A stretch of 64,000 nucleotides of DNA from NCBI RefSeq assembly GCF_002117935.1, contig NZ_BDJE01000026.1:62001-126000 (forward strand), given 5' to 3'. The stretch is from Nocardioides sp. PD653-B2. Its GTDB lineage: Bacteria > Actinomycetota > Actinomycetes > Propionibacteriales > Nocardioidaceae. The notes beneath the pieces are model-generated. The model worked only from the letters and a program-made list of their open reading frames with translations. It was not told where the DNA came from and made no database searches. Positions 53,669-61,935 of this stretch are shown in pieces. The translations under genes were made by a program, and so were the position numbers. How positions within the stretch are numbered: position 1 is the stretch's first letter; the number at the start of each line of letters is the position of its first letter.

Positions 53669-55123
53669 ATGCGCTCTCGGCACCCGGCGGTCCTCGTCCT
53701 GGTCGCAACTCTCCTGCTGGCCGTCCCGGCAACGGCGACCGCGGTGCGAGCGGCGCCGCCCGCACCCGGGCCGCCGCGGGACCTCCACACGACCGTGGTG
53801 GGAGGCCAGCAGGCGATCCGGGTGACGTGGAGCGCCCCGACGACCGGGGTCCCGGCGGGCCTGGCCTACGAGGTCCTCCTCGACGGCGTGGTCGTCGGCG
53901 GCGACCCGGTGCCGATCGTCGGCACGTCGTACACGATCGACAGCGGGCTCACCGTCGGGCACACGTACGACGTCGCCGTGCGCGCGACCCTCGGCGTGGT
54001 CACCGGCAAGGAGGCCGACACCGAGCAGACGATGTACATCGCGCCGGTCACCACGGTGCAGTCGGCCAACCCGTCCAACCCGCTGGCCGGCGTCGAGTGG
54101 GGCGTCTACACCGGCTTCCAGGACCCGGCCGTGAACGGCTGGAACAAGCTCGGGCAGGCCGACCGCGACAGGCTCGCGCCGATCGCGATGATCCACAAGG
54201 CGAAGTTCTTCGGTCGCTGGATCGCCGACGGCGACGCGCGGGCCAAGACCGAGCAGTACATCGAGGACGCCCAGGCCGGCGACCCCACCAAGCTGACGAT
54301 CCTGACCCTCTTCCGGATGTTCCCGTGGGAAGGCGAGGCCAGGATCGACAAGCGGCTGCCCACCCCGGCCGAGCAGGCGGCGTACAAGAAGTACGTCAAC
54401 GCGATGGCCCAGGGCATCGGCAGCAACCGGGTCGCGGTCGTGCTCCAGCCCGACGGCTACTTCGCCAAGAAGGCCTACGACGCCTTCGTGCAGAAGCTCG
54501 GCCGCAAGGAGGCGCTGCTGCCCGCCCGGATGCTCGCCTGGACGTCGAAGACGCTCTCGGCGCTGCCGAACACCACGGTGTACGTCGACATGGGCTCGGA
54601 GGACTGGGTGCGCGGCGACGTCAAGCCGGTCGCGAAGTTCCTCAAGCTCAGCGGCGTGAAGTACGCCCGCGGCTTCTCGCTCAACGTCTCGCACAAGAAC
54701 TACCTCGACCGCGAGATCCTCTTCGCCAAGGAGGTCTCCCAGGCGCTCGGGAAGATGGGCATCACCGGCAAGCACGCCGTGCTGGACACCTCCGACAACG
54801 GCCAGCCCTTCGCCGGGGCCGAGATCAACCCGCCCGGGTCGGACTACACGATGCCCGGCGAGATCGACCCGTGCACCAAGAAGCACCAGGGCGAGCCGTG
54901 CACGGCCCTCGGCGTTCCACCGACCACCGACGTCGACAACGCCGCGTGGGGTCTCTCGCCGGCGGTGGACCAGGTCGCCGCCCAGTACGTCGACGCCTAC
55001 CTCTGGGTCAGCCGCCCGTGGCTGCCCAACCAGGGCGCGGGCGGGATGACGTTCAGCCGCGACTTCGCGTCGCTGCTGATGAGGACGTGGACGTTCTCGC
55101 CGTACTTCACCGGCACGCCGTAG
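53669..55123 (+). CDS. Secreted GH6 glycoside hydrolase with N-terminal FnIII domain
   Basis: 484 residues. Signal peptide ~1-28 (HPAVLVLVATLLLAVPATATA). Fibronectin III domain ~30-128 (RDLHTTVVGGQQAIRVTWSAP). GH6 domain ~135-484: proton-donor Asp in VVLQPDGY, YVDMGSEDW, base-type Asp in VLDTSDNG, and DAYLWVSRPW. In well-known GH6 cellulases the latter motifs read EPD, DTSRNG and WVKPPG, so this is a divergent member. It is exported and likely acts on cellulose or another beta-glucan. Confidence 0.88.
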   Translation: MRSRHPAVLVLVATLLLAVPATATAVRAAPPAPGPPRDLHTTVVGGQQAIRVTWSAPTTGVPAGLAYEVLLDGVVVGGDPVPIVGTSYTIDSGLTVGHTYDVAVRATLGVVTGKEADTEQTMYIAPVTTVQSANPSNPLAGVEWGVYTGFQDPAVNGWNKLGQADRDRLAPIAMIHKAKFFGRWIADGDARAKTEQYIEDAQAGDPTKLTILTLFRMFPWEGEARIDKRLPTPAEQAAYKKYVNAMAQGIGSNRVAVVLQPDGYFAKKAYDAFVQKLGRKEALLPARMLAWTSKTLSALPNTTVYVDMGSEDWVRGDVKPVAKFLKLSGVKYARGFSLNVSHKNYLDREILFAKEVSQALGKMGITGKHAVLDTSDNGQPFAGAEINPPGSDYTMPGEIDPCTKKHQGEPCTALGVPPTTDVDNAAWGLSPAVDQVAAQYVDAYLWVSRPWLPNQGAGGMTFSRDFASLLMRTWTFSPYFTGTP

Positions 55124-55283
55124 GCACCGCGGGGCGCGCGTGGCGCCCCGGAAGTCGGCCGATCGACTCGTCCCGGGCGGGTGTCCCTCTCCCCATGAGC
55201 AGTCCGACCGCACTCGCAGTCGACCCCGCCGATCTCCAGCAGATCGCGTCGATCCGGGACGGCGCCGACGCCGAGCCGGCCGG

Positions 55284-55709
55284 CTAACCCTCGACCCAGG
55301 TCAGCGCGCCGGGGTCGGCACCCAGCACCTCGAGCGCACCCACGCCCATCCCCGCGAGGTCGGCGGCGCGCCCGCCCTCGAGCGTGCACCAGTAGTGCGG
55401 GTAGGACGGGCGCGTGCCGGCGGGGTCCGGGTCGCCGGGGGCGAGCCAGCCCAGCGCGCGGAGCCGCTCGTGGTCGGCCTCGCCGATCTCCAGGTCGCCG
55501 CCGAAGATCGTGGACCCCACGCACTCGCCGTAGAGCCAGCCCGGGTCACGACGGAACTGCACGTAGCGCCCGGGCGCGGGCCGGGCACGCCGGCGCAGGA
55601 GACCGTGCTTCTCCGGGACCTCGGCCGGCTCACCGAGCGTCAGGAAGGCGCCTTCGGGGAGCGCTTCCAGACGGGCGGTCAGCTCGCGGCCCAGGTCGTC
55701 GAAGGTCAT
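55284..55709 (-). CDS. TY-Chap-like domain protein
   Basis: 141 residues. DDLGRELTARLEALPEGAFLTL, GRYVQFRRDPGWLYGECVGS, and LRALGWLAPG...YPHYW. This layout (start with F-x-x-L, central VQF strand, LGW.pP, C-terminal paired Trp/Tyr) matches the actinobacterial TY-Chap (YbjN-type chaperone fold) proteins. Function unknown. 37 bp upstream of the NlpC/P60 gene on the same strand. Confidence 0.65.
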   Translation of the reverse strand: MTFDDLGRELTARLEALPEGAFLTLGEPAEVPEKHGLLRRRARPAPGRYVQFRRDPGWLYGECVGSTIFGGDLEIGEADHERLRALGWLAPGDPDPAGTRPSYPHYWCTLEGGRAADLAGMGVGALEVLGADPGALTWVEG

Positions 55710-55746
55710 GGCCGAGTCCTGCCCGATCGGGGAGCCGTGAAACGGC

Positions 55747-56316
55747 TCAGCGGAAGCGCAGCGTGCCCGGGAACCACCGGTCGGTCCAGAGCTTGTCGGT
55801 GCGCACGCGGGTGCCGGAGTACGGAGCGTGCAGCACCCAGCGGTGCCCGTGGTTGAAGCCGGCGTACACGCCGACGTGGTAGACCCCGCCGCCGTCGTAG
55901 AAGAAGATCAGGTCGCCGCGCTTCATGGCGCTGCGCTTGATGCGCTGGGCGAAGTGGGCCTGCGCGGACGACGTCCGCGGGATGTGCTTGAAGCCCGCCT
56001 TGCGGTAGCTGTAGTACGTCAGGCCCGAGCAGTCGAACGAGCCGGGGCCCGCCGCGCCGTACGCGTAGGGGTCGCCCTTCTGGGCCATCGCGACGCTGAT
56101 GGCGTGGCCGATCCGCTTGGCGGACGGCGACGCCGGCGGCTGCTTCTGGTGGTGGGCGTGCCGGTGGTGCTCCCCGGCCGGCGAGAAGCCGGTCGTGGCG
56201 TGGGCGTCGGCGGTCGGCGCCGAGGTGAGGAGCCCGAGGGCGAGCGCGCCGCTGAAGGCGACCCGGAGTCCGGTGCGGCCGGACACTCGGACGATCGAGG
56301 GCAGAGCAGTGAACAT
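55747..56316 (-). CDS. Secreted NlpC/P60 cell-wall hydrolase
   Basis: 189 residues. Signal peptide with VAFSGALALGLLTSAPTADA, a His-rich linker (EHHRHAHHQKQPP), then an NlpC/P60 domain: Cys96 in FDCSGLTYYSY, His147 in YHVGVYAG and His163 as third residue. It should cleave peptidoglycan stem peptides (D-Glu-DAP) outside the membrane. The gene follows a c-di-AMP riboswitch, as is common for actinobacterial wall hydrolases. Confidence 0.92.
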   Translation of the reverse strand: MFTALPSIVRVSGRTGLRVAFSGALALGLLTSAPTADAHATTGFSPAGEHHRHAHHQKQPPASPSAKRIGHAISVAMAQKGDPYAYGAAGPGSFDCSGLTYYSYRKAGFKHIPRTSSAQAHFAQRIKRSAMKRGDLIFFYDGGGVYHVGVYAGFNHGHRWVLHAPYSGTRVRTDKLWTDRWFPGTLRFR

Positions 56317-56322
56317 GTGCGT

Positions 56323-56475
56323 GGTTCCTTCCCACGCCTGTGAGGTGAGCTGTCGGGTTCGGGCGAAGGAAGGTGCCCGGCCACCGTGCGGCGGCTTCAC
56401 CCCGAGCGGTCCGAGGACCGCGGAGAACGTGTGGTTCCCCCACTCCTGCCCGTTGAGTGTCGTTGAGTCGACCAG
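56323..56475 (-). promoter_or_regulatory. c-di-AMP (ydaO/yuaA-type) riboswitch
   Basis: The leader of the NlpC/P60 gene on the minus strand shows the conserved blocks of this class in order: GGAGTGGGGGAACCAC, CTCGGGGTGAAGCCG, a GCCGGGC segment with a variable stem, CCCGAACCCGACAGCTCACC, and CACAGGCGTGGGAAGGA. The AACCCGACAGCT(C/A)ACCT and GGGGTGAAxCC blocks are the hallmarks. The ligand c-di-AMP normally turns expression off. The remaining sequence up to 56749 (about 270 bp) shows nothing else recognisable and should contain the promoter. Confidence 0.9.
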
Positions 56476-56749
56476 GTCGAGCTCAGTGGCCGGGCCTCGG
56501 GCGGGCAGGACTCGGCGTGCCCGTGGACCGGTTGTGCTGATGCAAACGCCGACGACCGTAACCAGAGAAAACACGCGACCACGAGTCGGCGCCCAACGGA
56601 TTGCGTGGCACAGGCCACACTCCCCGCGTGAAATCGTCGTCGAAGTGGACGAACGTCACACGTTCCGGGGGGTCGTGGACCGCCCGGGACGTGCCCTGGC
56701 GGCGGTCGCGAGCACCGCTACGACCTGCCCGACGTGGCCGTCCGGTTGC

Positions 56750-57526
56750 TCAGTCGACGAGCTCGAGCAGGTCCGCGACGGAGTCCACGACGCGGGTCGG
56801 GCGGTAGGGGAACGTCTCGACCTGGTCGCGGCGGGTCGAGCCGGTGGTGACCAGGATCGTGCGCAGCCCGGCCTCCAGGCCGCTGATGATGTCGGTGTCC
56901 ATCCGGTCCCCGACCATCACCGTGGTCTCCGAGTGCGCCTCGAGCCGGTTGAGGGCGCTGCGCATCATGAGCGGGTTGGGCTTGCCGATGAAGTACGGCT
57001 GCCGACCGGTGGCGGTGCTGATCAGCGCCGCGACCGACCCGGTGGCCGGCAGCATGCCGTGCTGGCTGGGCCCGCTCACGTCGGGGTTCGTGGCGATGAA
57101 GCGGGCCCCGCCGGCGACCAGCCGGATCGCCCGGGTGATCGCCTCGAACGAGTAGGTGCGGGTCTCCCCCAGCACGACGTAGTCGGGGTCGCGGTCGGTC
57201 ATCACGTAGCCGATGTCGTGCAGCGCCGTGGTCAGGCCCGCCTCGCCGACGACGTACGCCGTCCCACGCGGCCGCTGGTCGTCGAGGAACTGGGCGGTGG
57301 CCAGCGCGGACGTCCAGATGGCGTCCTCGGGGACGTCGATGCCGCTGCCGAGCAGCCGGGCCCGGAGGTCGCGCGGCGTGAAGATCGAGTTGTTCGTGAG
57401 GACCAGGAACTGCCGGCCGGAGGTCTTGAGCTTCTCGATGAACTCCTGTGCCCCCGGGATCGGCACCTCCTCGTGGACGAGGACGCCGTCCATGTCGGTC
57501 AGCCAGGTCTCCACGGGGCGCGTCAT
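56750..57526 (-). CDS. HAD-IIA phosphatase (NagD-like)
   Basis: 258 residues. DxD motif TWLTDMDGVLVHEE near the start, QFLVLTNNS (motif II), the C2 cap, Lys in YFIGKPNPLMM and MVGDRMDTDIISGLEAG (motif IV). Class IIA HADs dephosphorylate sugar phosphates, nucleotides or glycolate phosphate. It lies 12 bp upstream of the histidine kinase gene stop; same strand but a separate function. Confidence 0.9.
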   Translation of the reverse strand: MTRPVETWLTDMDGVLVHEEVPIPGAQEFIEKLKTSGRQFLVLTNNSIFTPRDLRARLLGSGIDVPEDAIWTSALATAQFLDDQRPRGTAYVVGEAGLTTALHDIGYVMTDRDPDYVVLGETRTYSFEAITRAIRLVAGGARFIATNPDVSGPSQHGMLPATGSVAALISTATGRQPYFIGKPNPLMMRSALNRLEAHSETTVMVGDRMDTDIISGLEAGLRTILVTTGSTRRDQVETFPYRPTRVVDSVADLLELVD

Positions 57527-57538
57527 CGCGCCATTGTG

Positions 57539-58750
57539 TCAGCGGCGGGGCAACAGGACCTGGATGCCGTCGGCGGGGTGGTCGCCCGTCACCCGGCCAC
57601 CGAGGGCCTCGACGGTGGTGCGGACCTGGGAGACCCGGTCGAGCGGCTCACCCTCCTGACGCTTCGTGGAGCGGCCGGCGCACTCGACGTCGATCCGGAG
57701 GTGTCCGCCCTCCTCGCCGTGGAAGACGATGCGCACCTCACCGGTGCCACGGCGTACGACGTCGGCCAGCAGCAGGTCGGTCACGTGCTCGACCGGGCCG
57801 GGCGTGTAGGTCAGGGACAGGTCGCCCTCGGCCGCCGCGGTCAAGGTCCGGTTGCGCACCCCGAGCCGATCGGCCCAGCGCTGGGCGAGCTGGGTCGCGA
57901 GGTCGACGAGCGGCAGCTCGGACCCGGCCACCAGGCTGCCGCGCCGGGTCATCTCCACGAGCTCGCCGGCGACCGTGGCGACCTCCTGCACGCTGGCCAG
58001 GCTGCGTGCGGCGGCCTCCTTCACGTCGTCGGGTACGTCGTCGCGCAGGGTCAGGTCCTCGAGCTCGAGCCGCAGGCCGGTGAGCGGGGTCCGCAGGACG
58101 TGGGAGGCGTGCTCGGCGAAGTCGCGCTCACGATGGACGCGGTCCTCCAGCTGGAGGGCGCTGGTGCGGAGCGCGGTCGAGATGGCGCGCGCCTCGGGGA
58201 TCCGGGTGCGCGGCAGCTCGAGGTCGAAACGGCCGCGCCCGAGCGCGCCGGCGGCGACCGCCAGCCGCTGGAACGGCGAGGAGAGGGCGGAGGCGATGAG
58301 GAAGCCCGCGACGCCGGCCACCACCGCGATGAGCAGGAACAGGGCCGCGATCGAGCCCACGTCGCGGCCGATGATCACCCCGATGATCTCGGGGGACTGG
58401 CTGAGCGTGACCGTGGCGCCCTCGACGGTGCTGGACACCGACAGGTCCTCGGTGGGGTCGTCGCTGCCCTGGTAGTCAGCGCCGTGCGCGACGACGGGGT
58501 CGCTCCCTTCGCGGTCGTACTCCAGCCGGGTGTCGTCGCCGACCAGGGAGTCGAGGAACTTCTGGTTGACCGCCCCGCCGGAGGCCTCGCGGTCGGCGAC
58601 GATCGCGCTGATCAGGTCCACCGCCTGGGTGAGGTGGGCCGCCTCCTGCTCACGGATCAGGTCGCGCAGCACGAACGTGCGGACCCCGCCGGCTCCCAGG
58701 AGCAGGAGGATGGTCAGGACGACGAAGGCCAGGGTGAGACGTTCACGCAT
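57539..58750 (-). CDS. Sensor histidine kinase with degenerate catalytic domain
   Basis: 403 residues. TM1 ~8-27, extracytoplasmic sensor ~30-130, TM2 ~133-155, HAMP ~156-205, DHp domain with His217 in ASHVLRTPLTGLRLELEDL (one residue from consensus SHELRTPL). The C-terminal domain lacks a recognisable N-box (VTDLLLADVVRRG instead of NxxxNAxK) and shows no DxGxG or GxGxG loops. Phosphotransfer from ATP may thus be weak or absent. ATG at 58750 overlaps the response regulator stop by 8 nt. Confidence 0.87.
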   Translation of the reverse strand: MRERLTLAFVVLTILLLLGAGGVRTFVLRDLIREQEAAHLTQAVDLISAIVADREASGGAVNQKFLDSLVGDDTRLEYDREGSDPVVAHGADYQGSDDPTEDLSVSSTVEGATVTLSQSPEIIGVIIGRDVGSIAALFLLIAVVAGVAGFLIASALSSPFQRLAVAAGALGRGRFDLELPRTRIPEARAISTALRTSALQLEDRVHRERDFAEHASHVLRTPLTGLRLELEDLTLRDDVPDDVKEAAARSLASVQEVATVAGELVEMTRRGSLVAGSELPLVDLATQLAQRWADRLGVRNRTLTAAAEGDLSLTYTPGPVEHVTDLLLADVVRRGTGEVRIVFHGEEGGHLRIDVECAGRSTKRQEGEPLDRVSQVRTTVEALGGRVTGDHPADGIQVLLPRR

Positions 58751-59438
58751 CTGAGCTGCCGCCCTCGAGGCGGAAACCCACACCTCGAACGGCAACAACT
58801 CGATCCGTCACGCCCACGCTCTCGAGCTTCTGGCGCAACCGACCGATCGTGACGTCGAGCGTCTTGGTCGAGCCGTACCAGTTCTCGTCCCACACGTCGG
58901 CCATCAGCCGACCGCGGGAGACCACCTTGTCCCGGTTGGCGGCCAGGATGTTCAAGACCTCGAACTCCTTGCCGGTGAGCGGGACCTCCTCCTCGCCGGC
59001 GTACACCCGGCGAGCGTCCACATCGATCCGCAGGCCGTCGGGCCTGCTGTCGTCGACCGCGGTGGTCGTCGTGGCGGAGGTACGGCGCAACAAGGCGCGC
59101 ACGCGCGCCTGCAGCTCGGCCAGGCCGAAGGGCTTGGCCAGGTAGTCGTCAGCGCCGTAGTCGAGGCCGACCACACGGTCGAGCTCCCCGGCACGGGCGG
59201 TGACGATCATGATCGCCCCCTCGAATCCGGCCTCCCGAGCGCGACGGCAGACCTCGAGGCCGTCGATGTCCGGGAGTCCCAGGTCGAGGATGACCAGCTC
59301 GGGAGACGACGCGAGGGTGTCCAGGGCCTTCTGGCCACTGTCCACCCAGGTGACGTCGTACCCCTCGCGTTCCAGTGTCCGGACCAGAGGAAATGCGATG
59401 TCCTCCTCGTCCTCGACGACCAGAACTCGTTGCGCCAT
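58743..59438 (-). CDS. OmpR/PhoB-family response regulator
   Basis: 231 residues. Receiver: VLVVEDEEDIAFPLVRTL, phospho-acceptor Asp52 in LVILDLGLPDIDG, Lys102 in AKPFG. Winged-helix DNA-binding domain: VPLTGKEFEVLNILAANRDKVVSRGRLM and STKTLDVTIGRLRQKLE. Partner of the kinase encoded directly downstream. The start at 59438 is the last of several in-frame choices and gives the family length. Confidence 0.95.
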   Translation of the reverse strand: MAQRVLVVEDEEDIAFPLVRTLEREGYDVTWVDSGQKALDTLASSPELVILDLGLPDIDGLEVCRRAREAGFEGAIMIVTARAGELDRVVGLDYGADDYLAKPFGLAELQARVRALLRRTSATTTTAVDDSRPDGLRIDVDARRVYAGEEEVPLTGKEFEVLNILAANRDKVVSRGRLMADVWDENWYGSTKTLDVTIGRLRQKLESVGVTDRVVAVRGVGFRLEGGSSDA

Positions 59439-59475
59439 GGGAGCGAGCATAGGGCCCGCGGACCCGCGCTCGGCG

Positions 59476-60072
59476 CTAGTCCCCACTGTTGGTCCTCCGC
59501 GTGCCGCCGCAGGCGGCCGGCTCACCGACCCGCTCGGGAACGTCAGGGGTGGCCGGATCGGCCCGCCTACGGCGCACCATCTCGCTCGAGAGCAGGACGC
59601 CGAGGATGGCGAGCGAGCAGAACAGCAGCAGCCACGTGTGGGCGTGCAGGATCACCGGATAGGCGTAGCCCACCCACGGCAGCGCGAACACGACGCGCGG
59701 CACCGTGGGTTGGTCCGGGCGCAGCGTCCAGGGGTCCCGGGTCGGGTTGGCGTCGCCCTGGGTCCGGATCCCGTCGGGCCCGATGTCCACGATCCGGTGG
59801 GTGATCAGGCCTTCGGTGCCCGAGGACGCGGGGGCGCGGTAGGTGATCACGTCACCGACCCGCAGGTCGCCGACGGGCACCGCCCGCTCGAAGACGACCG
59901 AGCCCCGGCTGATCCCGCCGTCCATGGAGTCGCCCGACAACACGTAGCGCTCGAGCCCCAGCCCGATGGGCAGTAGGACGAGGACCGTGACCGGGCCGAG
60001 GATGACCACGAGCACCAACAAGCGCCCCCACGGCGTCGGCGCCGGGCGGTGCGGGGAGGTGCTGATCTCCAT
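59476..60072 (-). CDS. SipW/ER-type signal peptidase I
   Basis: 198 residues. TM1 ~18-38, catalytic Ser49 in VLSGDSMDGG, His92 in LITHRIVDI in place of the bacterial Lys, GDAN at 106-109, and a C-terminal TM (HTWLLLFCSLAILGVLL). The Ser-His pair is the S26B (SipW/Sec11) type. These enzymes often process TasA/camelysin-like proteins, one of which is encoded immediately upstream. ATG at 60072 with the long upstream frame rejected. Confidence 0.9.
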   Translation of the reverse strand: MEISTSPHRPAPTPWGRLLVLVVILGPVTVLVLLPIGLGLERYVLSGDSMDGGISRGSVVFERAVPVGDLRVGDVITYRAPASSGTEGLITHRIVDIGPDGIRTQGDANPTRDPWTLRPDQPTVPRVVFALPWVGYAYPVILHAHTWLLLFCSLAILGVLLSSEMVRRRRADPATPDVPERVGEPAACGGTRRTNSGD

Positions 60073-60120
60073 GGGCGGGTGACTTTCCGAGAGTTCCGAG
60101 AACTGGTGAGCATAGTGACC

Positions 60121-60317
60121 GCTCGTCCGGTGCTCCCCCAACAGCACCGGACGAGCCGGTCATCTCCGTGTCGGTGAACCGCTCGGCGTTCCCCCCAGAT
60201 ACGCCGATCGAGCCCTCCGCTCTACGCGGGTCTGGCGATCACCGTCCGCGCTCCCCCCCAGAGGCGCGGGCGGCGATCGTCATCCCCTGCGGGACATGGT
60301 CACGACCCGGGGTCGTG
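60121..60317 (-). repeat. Four successive hairpins between TasA-like and sipW-like genes
   Basis: D: 60301-60317, CACGACC arms, 7 bp, 3-nt loop. C: 60236-60279, 16 bp stem with one mismatch and one G-U. B: 60184-60206, 6 bp CGGCGT stem, 11-nt loop. A: 60121-60156, 14 bp perfect. In the minus-strand RNA the loops of A, B and C each contain a run of five to seven Gs. D, next to the stop codon, may be the terminator; A-C lie in the leader of the sipW gene and could attenuate or regulate it. Confidence 0.7.
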
Positions 60318-60319
60318 CC

Positions 60320-60862
60320 TCATTCCCACGAACCTGTCGATCCGGTGTTCGAGTTGACCCAGGTGTAGGACACCGTCGCCGGGTCGCCCTGGTTGGCGAA
60401 CGGCGCGTCGTCCGGCAGCGACACCGTGAACGTGAACGTGCTCGACCCACCGGCGTCGAGCGTGCCCACGTCCTGGGCGATGTCACTCATCGCCGCGAAG
60501 TCGCCGTCGTACAGCTTCGTGCCGTCCTGGTCGATGACCAGGTGCAGCTCTCCGTCGGCGAACGGCGACGGGTCACCCGTCTCCTGGAACGAGAGCCTCG
60601 ACTGCTGACCACCCGAGTTGCGGATGGTCACGCTGCGAGACACAGACTCCCCGGGCTCGACCTTGCTGATGGTCAACGTCGCGCCCTGGTTGTCGTCGGC
60701 CAGCAGCCGGATCCCGGAGGACCCTTCGCTGGCGCTGGTCCAGGGGACTCCCATGACCATCGCCAGCACGCCGGCGCCGACGACGCTGCCCACCGGAAGC
60801 AGGAACTTCCTGGCGGTGCTCCTCGCGGTGCTCGCCGTGGCGGCGGTCGTCGTGATGGTCAT
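60320..60862 (-). CDS. TasA/camelysin-like secreted protein
   Basis: 180 residues. Signal sequence ~19-45 (KFLLPVGSVVGAGVLAMVMG), then ATLTISKVEPGESVSRSVTIRNSGGQQSRLSF and TLDAGGSSTFTFTVSLPDDAPFANQGDPATVSYTWVNS, a Greek-key beta fold as in TasA/CalY proteins processed by SipW. A role as surface or matrix fibre component is inferred from the adjacent SipW-type peptidase. The 158 bp beyond its start to the next gene show no other feature. Confidence 0.78.
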   Translation of the reverse strand: MTITTTAATASTARSTARKFLLPVGSVVGAGVLAMVMGVPWTSASEGSSGIRLLADDNQGATLTISKVEPGESVSRSVTIRNSGGQQSRLSFQETGDPSPFADGELHLVIDQDGTKLYDGDFAAMSDIAQDVGTLDAGGSSTFTFTVSLPDDAPFANQGDPATVSYTWVNSNTGSTGSWE

Positions 60863-61017
60863 GGCATTCCCCCAGGAACTCTTGGTGCTACGAGTTACAA
60901 GTTAGGAGCGCGGCTGCCACGCCAGACCCACACGATCTCCACACCACGACCACCGTTTGGTAACAGATGACGGAGGTGTCACCGGGATCTCGTTGCTCTT
61001 CGGCTGCTCGCGGCCCC

Positions 61018-61935
61018 TCACGAGGGGTGCGCGAAGAGGTCACCGTGGTCGGCGACCCGCTGCAGGACCTCCTCGAAGCGGAACTGCCCCAGCCCCAACG
61101 GGTCCTCGGCGCCCGCTGCCACCTCGTCCCACGTCACGGGAGTCGCCGCCGTGGGCAGTTCGCGACCGCGCAGGGAGTACGGCGAGATCGTGGTCTTCGA
61201 GCCGGCGTTCTGCGACCAGTCGAGGAAGACCTTCCCGGAGCGCCGGGCCTTGGTCATCGTCGCGGTGACGAGCTTCGGCTGCTCGGCCTGGAGCTCCTCG
61301 GCGACCTCCTTGGCGAGCGCGGTCGACTCGTCGGGCGGCAGCCGCTTCGGCAGGTCGGAGTACAGGTGCAGCCCCTTGCTGCCGCTGGTCACCGGCTTGG
61401 CGTCGAGGCCACGCTCGGCGAGCTTGTCGCGCACCAGCAGGGCCACCTGGCAGCACTCGTGCAGACCCGCGGGCTCCCCCGGGTCGAGGTCGATGACCAG
61501 CCGGTCGGCGTTGCGCGGCTGTCCGTTGCGACCGACCGTCCACTGGTGGACGTGCAGCTCGAGGGCGGCCAGGTTGACCAGCCAGGTGAGCGTGGCGAGG
61601 TCGTCGACGATCGGGAAGACCAGCGTGTCACTGGTCGACTGGGCGCGGCTGCCGGTGGTCGGGACCTTCGCGGTGCGCACCCAGGACGGCGTGCCCGAGG
61701 GGGCGTTCTTCTCGAAGAAGCTCCCGTCCTGGACGCCGTGCGGCCAGCGGATCCGGGTGACGCAGCGGTCCTTCAGATGCGGGAGCAGGACCGGCGCGAT
61801 CTGGGCGTAGTAGTTGAGGACCTCGCCCTTGGTGGTGCCGGTGCGCGGGTAGAGCACCTTGTGGAGGTTGCTGATCTTGAGGGTGCGACCCTCGACGTCG
61901 ACGTGGATCTCCTCCCTCTCGAACTTGTCGGCCAT
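61018..61935 (-). CDS. LigD-type polymerase/primase domain protein
   Basis: 305 residues forming a stand-alone LigD polymerase domain: NLHKVLYPRTGTTKGEVLNYY, RWPHGVQDGSFFEKNAP, the metal Asp pair in RLVIDLDPGEPAG, SGSKGLHLYSDLP and FLDWSQNAGSKTTISPYSLRG in two blocks. These enzymes fill gaps with ribonucleotides in NHEJ and repair. ATG at 61935 overlaps the transpeptidase stop as TGATG. No Ku gene is in the window. Confidence 0.92.
   Translation of the reverse strand: MADKFEREEIHVDVEGRTLKISNLHKVLYPRTGTTKGEVLNYYAQIAPVLLPHLKDRCVTRIRWPHGVQDGSFFEKNAPSGTPSWVRTAKVPTTGSRAQSTSDTLVFPIVDDLATLTWLVNLAALELHVHQWTVGRNGQPRNADRLVIDLDPGEPAGLHECCQVALLVRDKLAERGLDAKPVTSGSKGLHLYSDLPKRLPPDESTALAKEVAEELQAEQPKLVTATMTKARRSGKVFLDWSQNAGSKTTISPYSLRGRELPTAATPVTWDEVAAGAEDPLGLGQFRFEEVLQRVADHGDLFAHPS

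Noticed and set aside
55195-55287. A 30-codon ATG frame between the GH6 and TY-Chap-like genes
   Set aside because: No ribosome-binding site, no homology that I recognise, and it overlaps the end of a better-supported gene.
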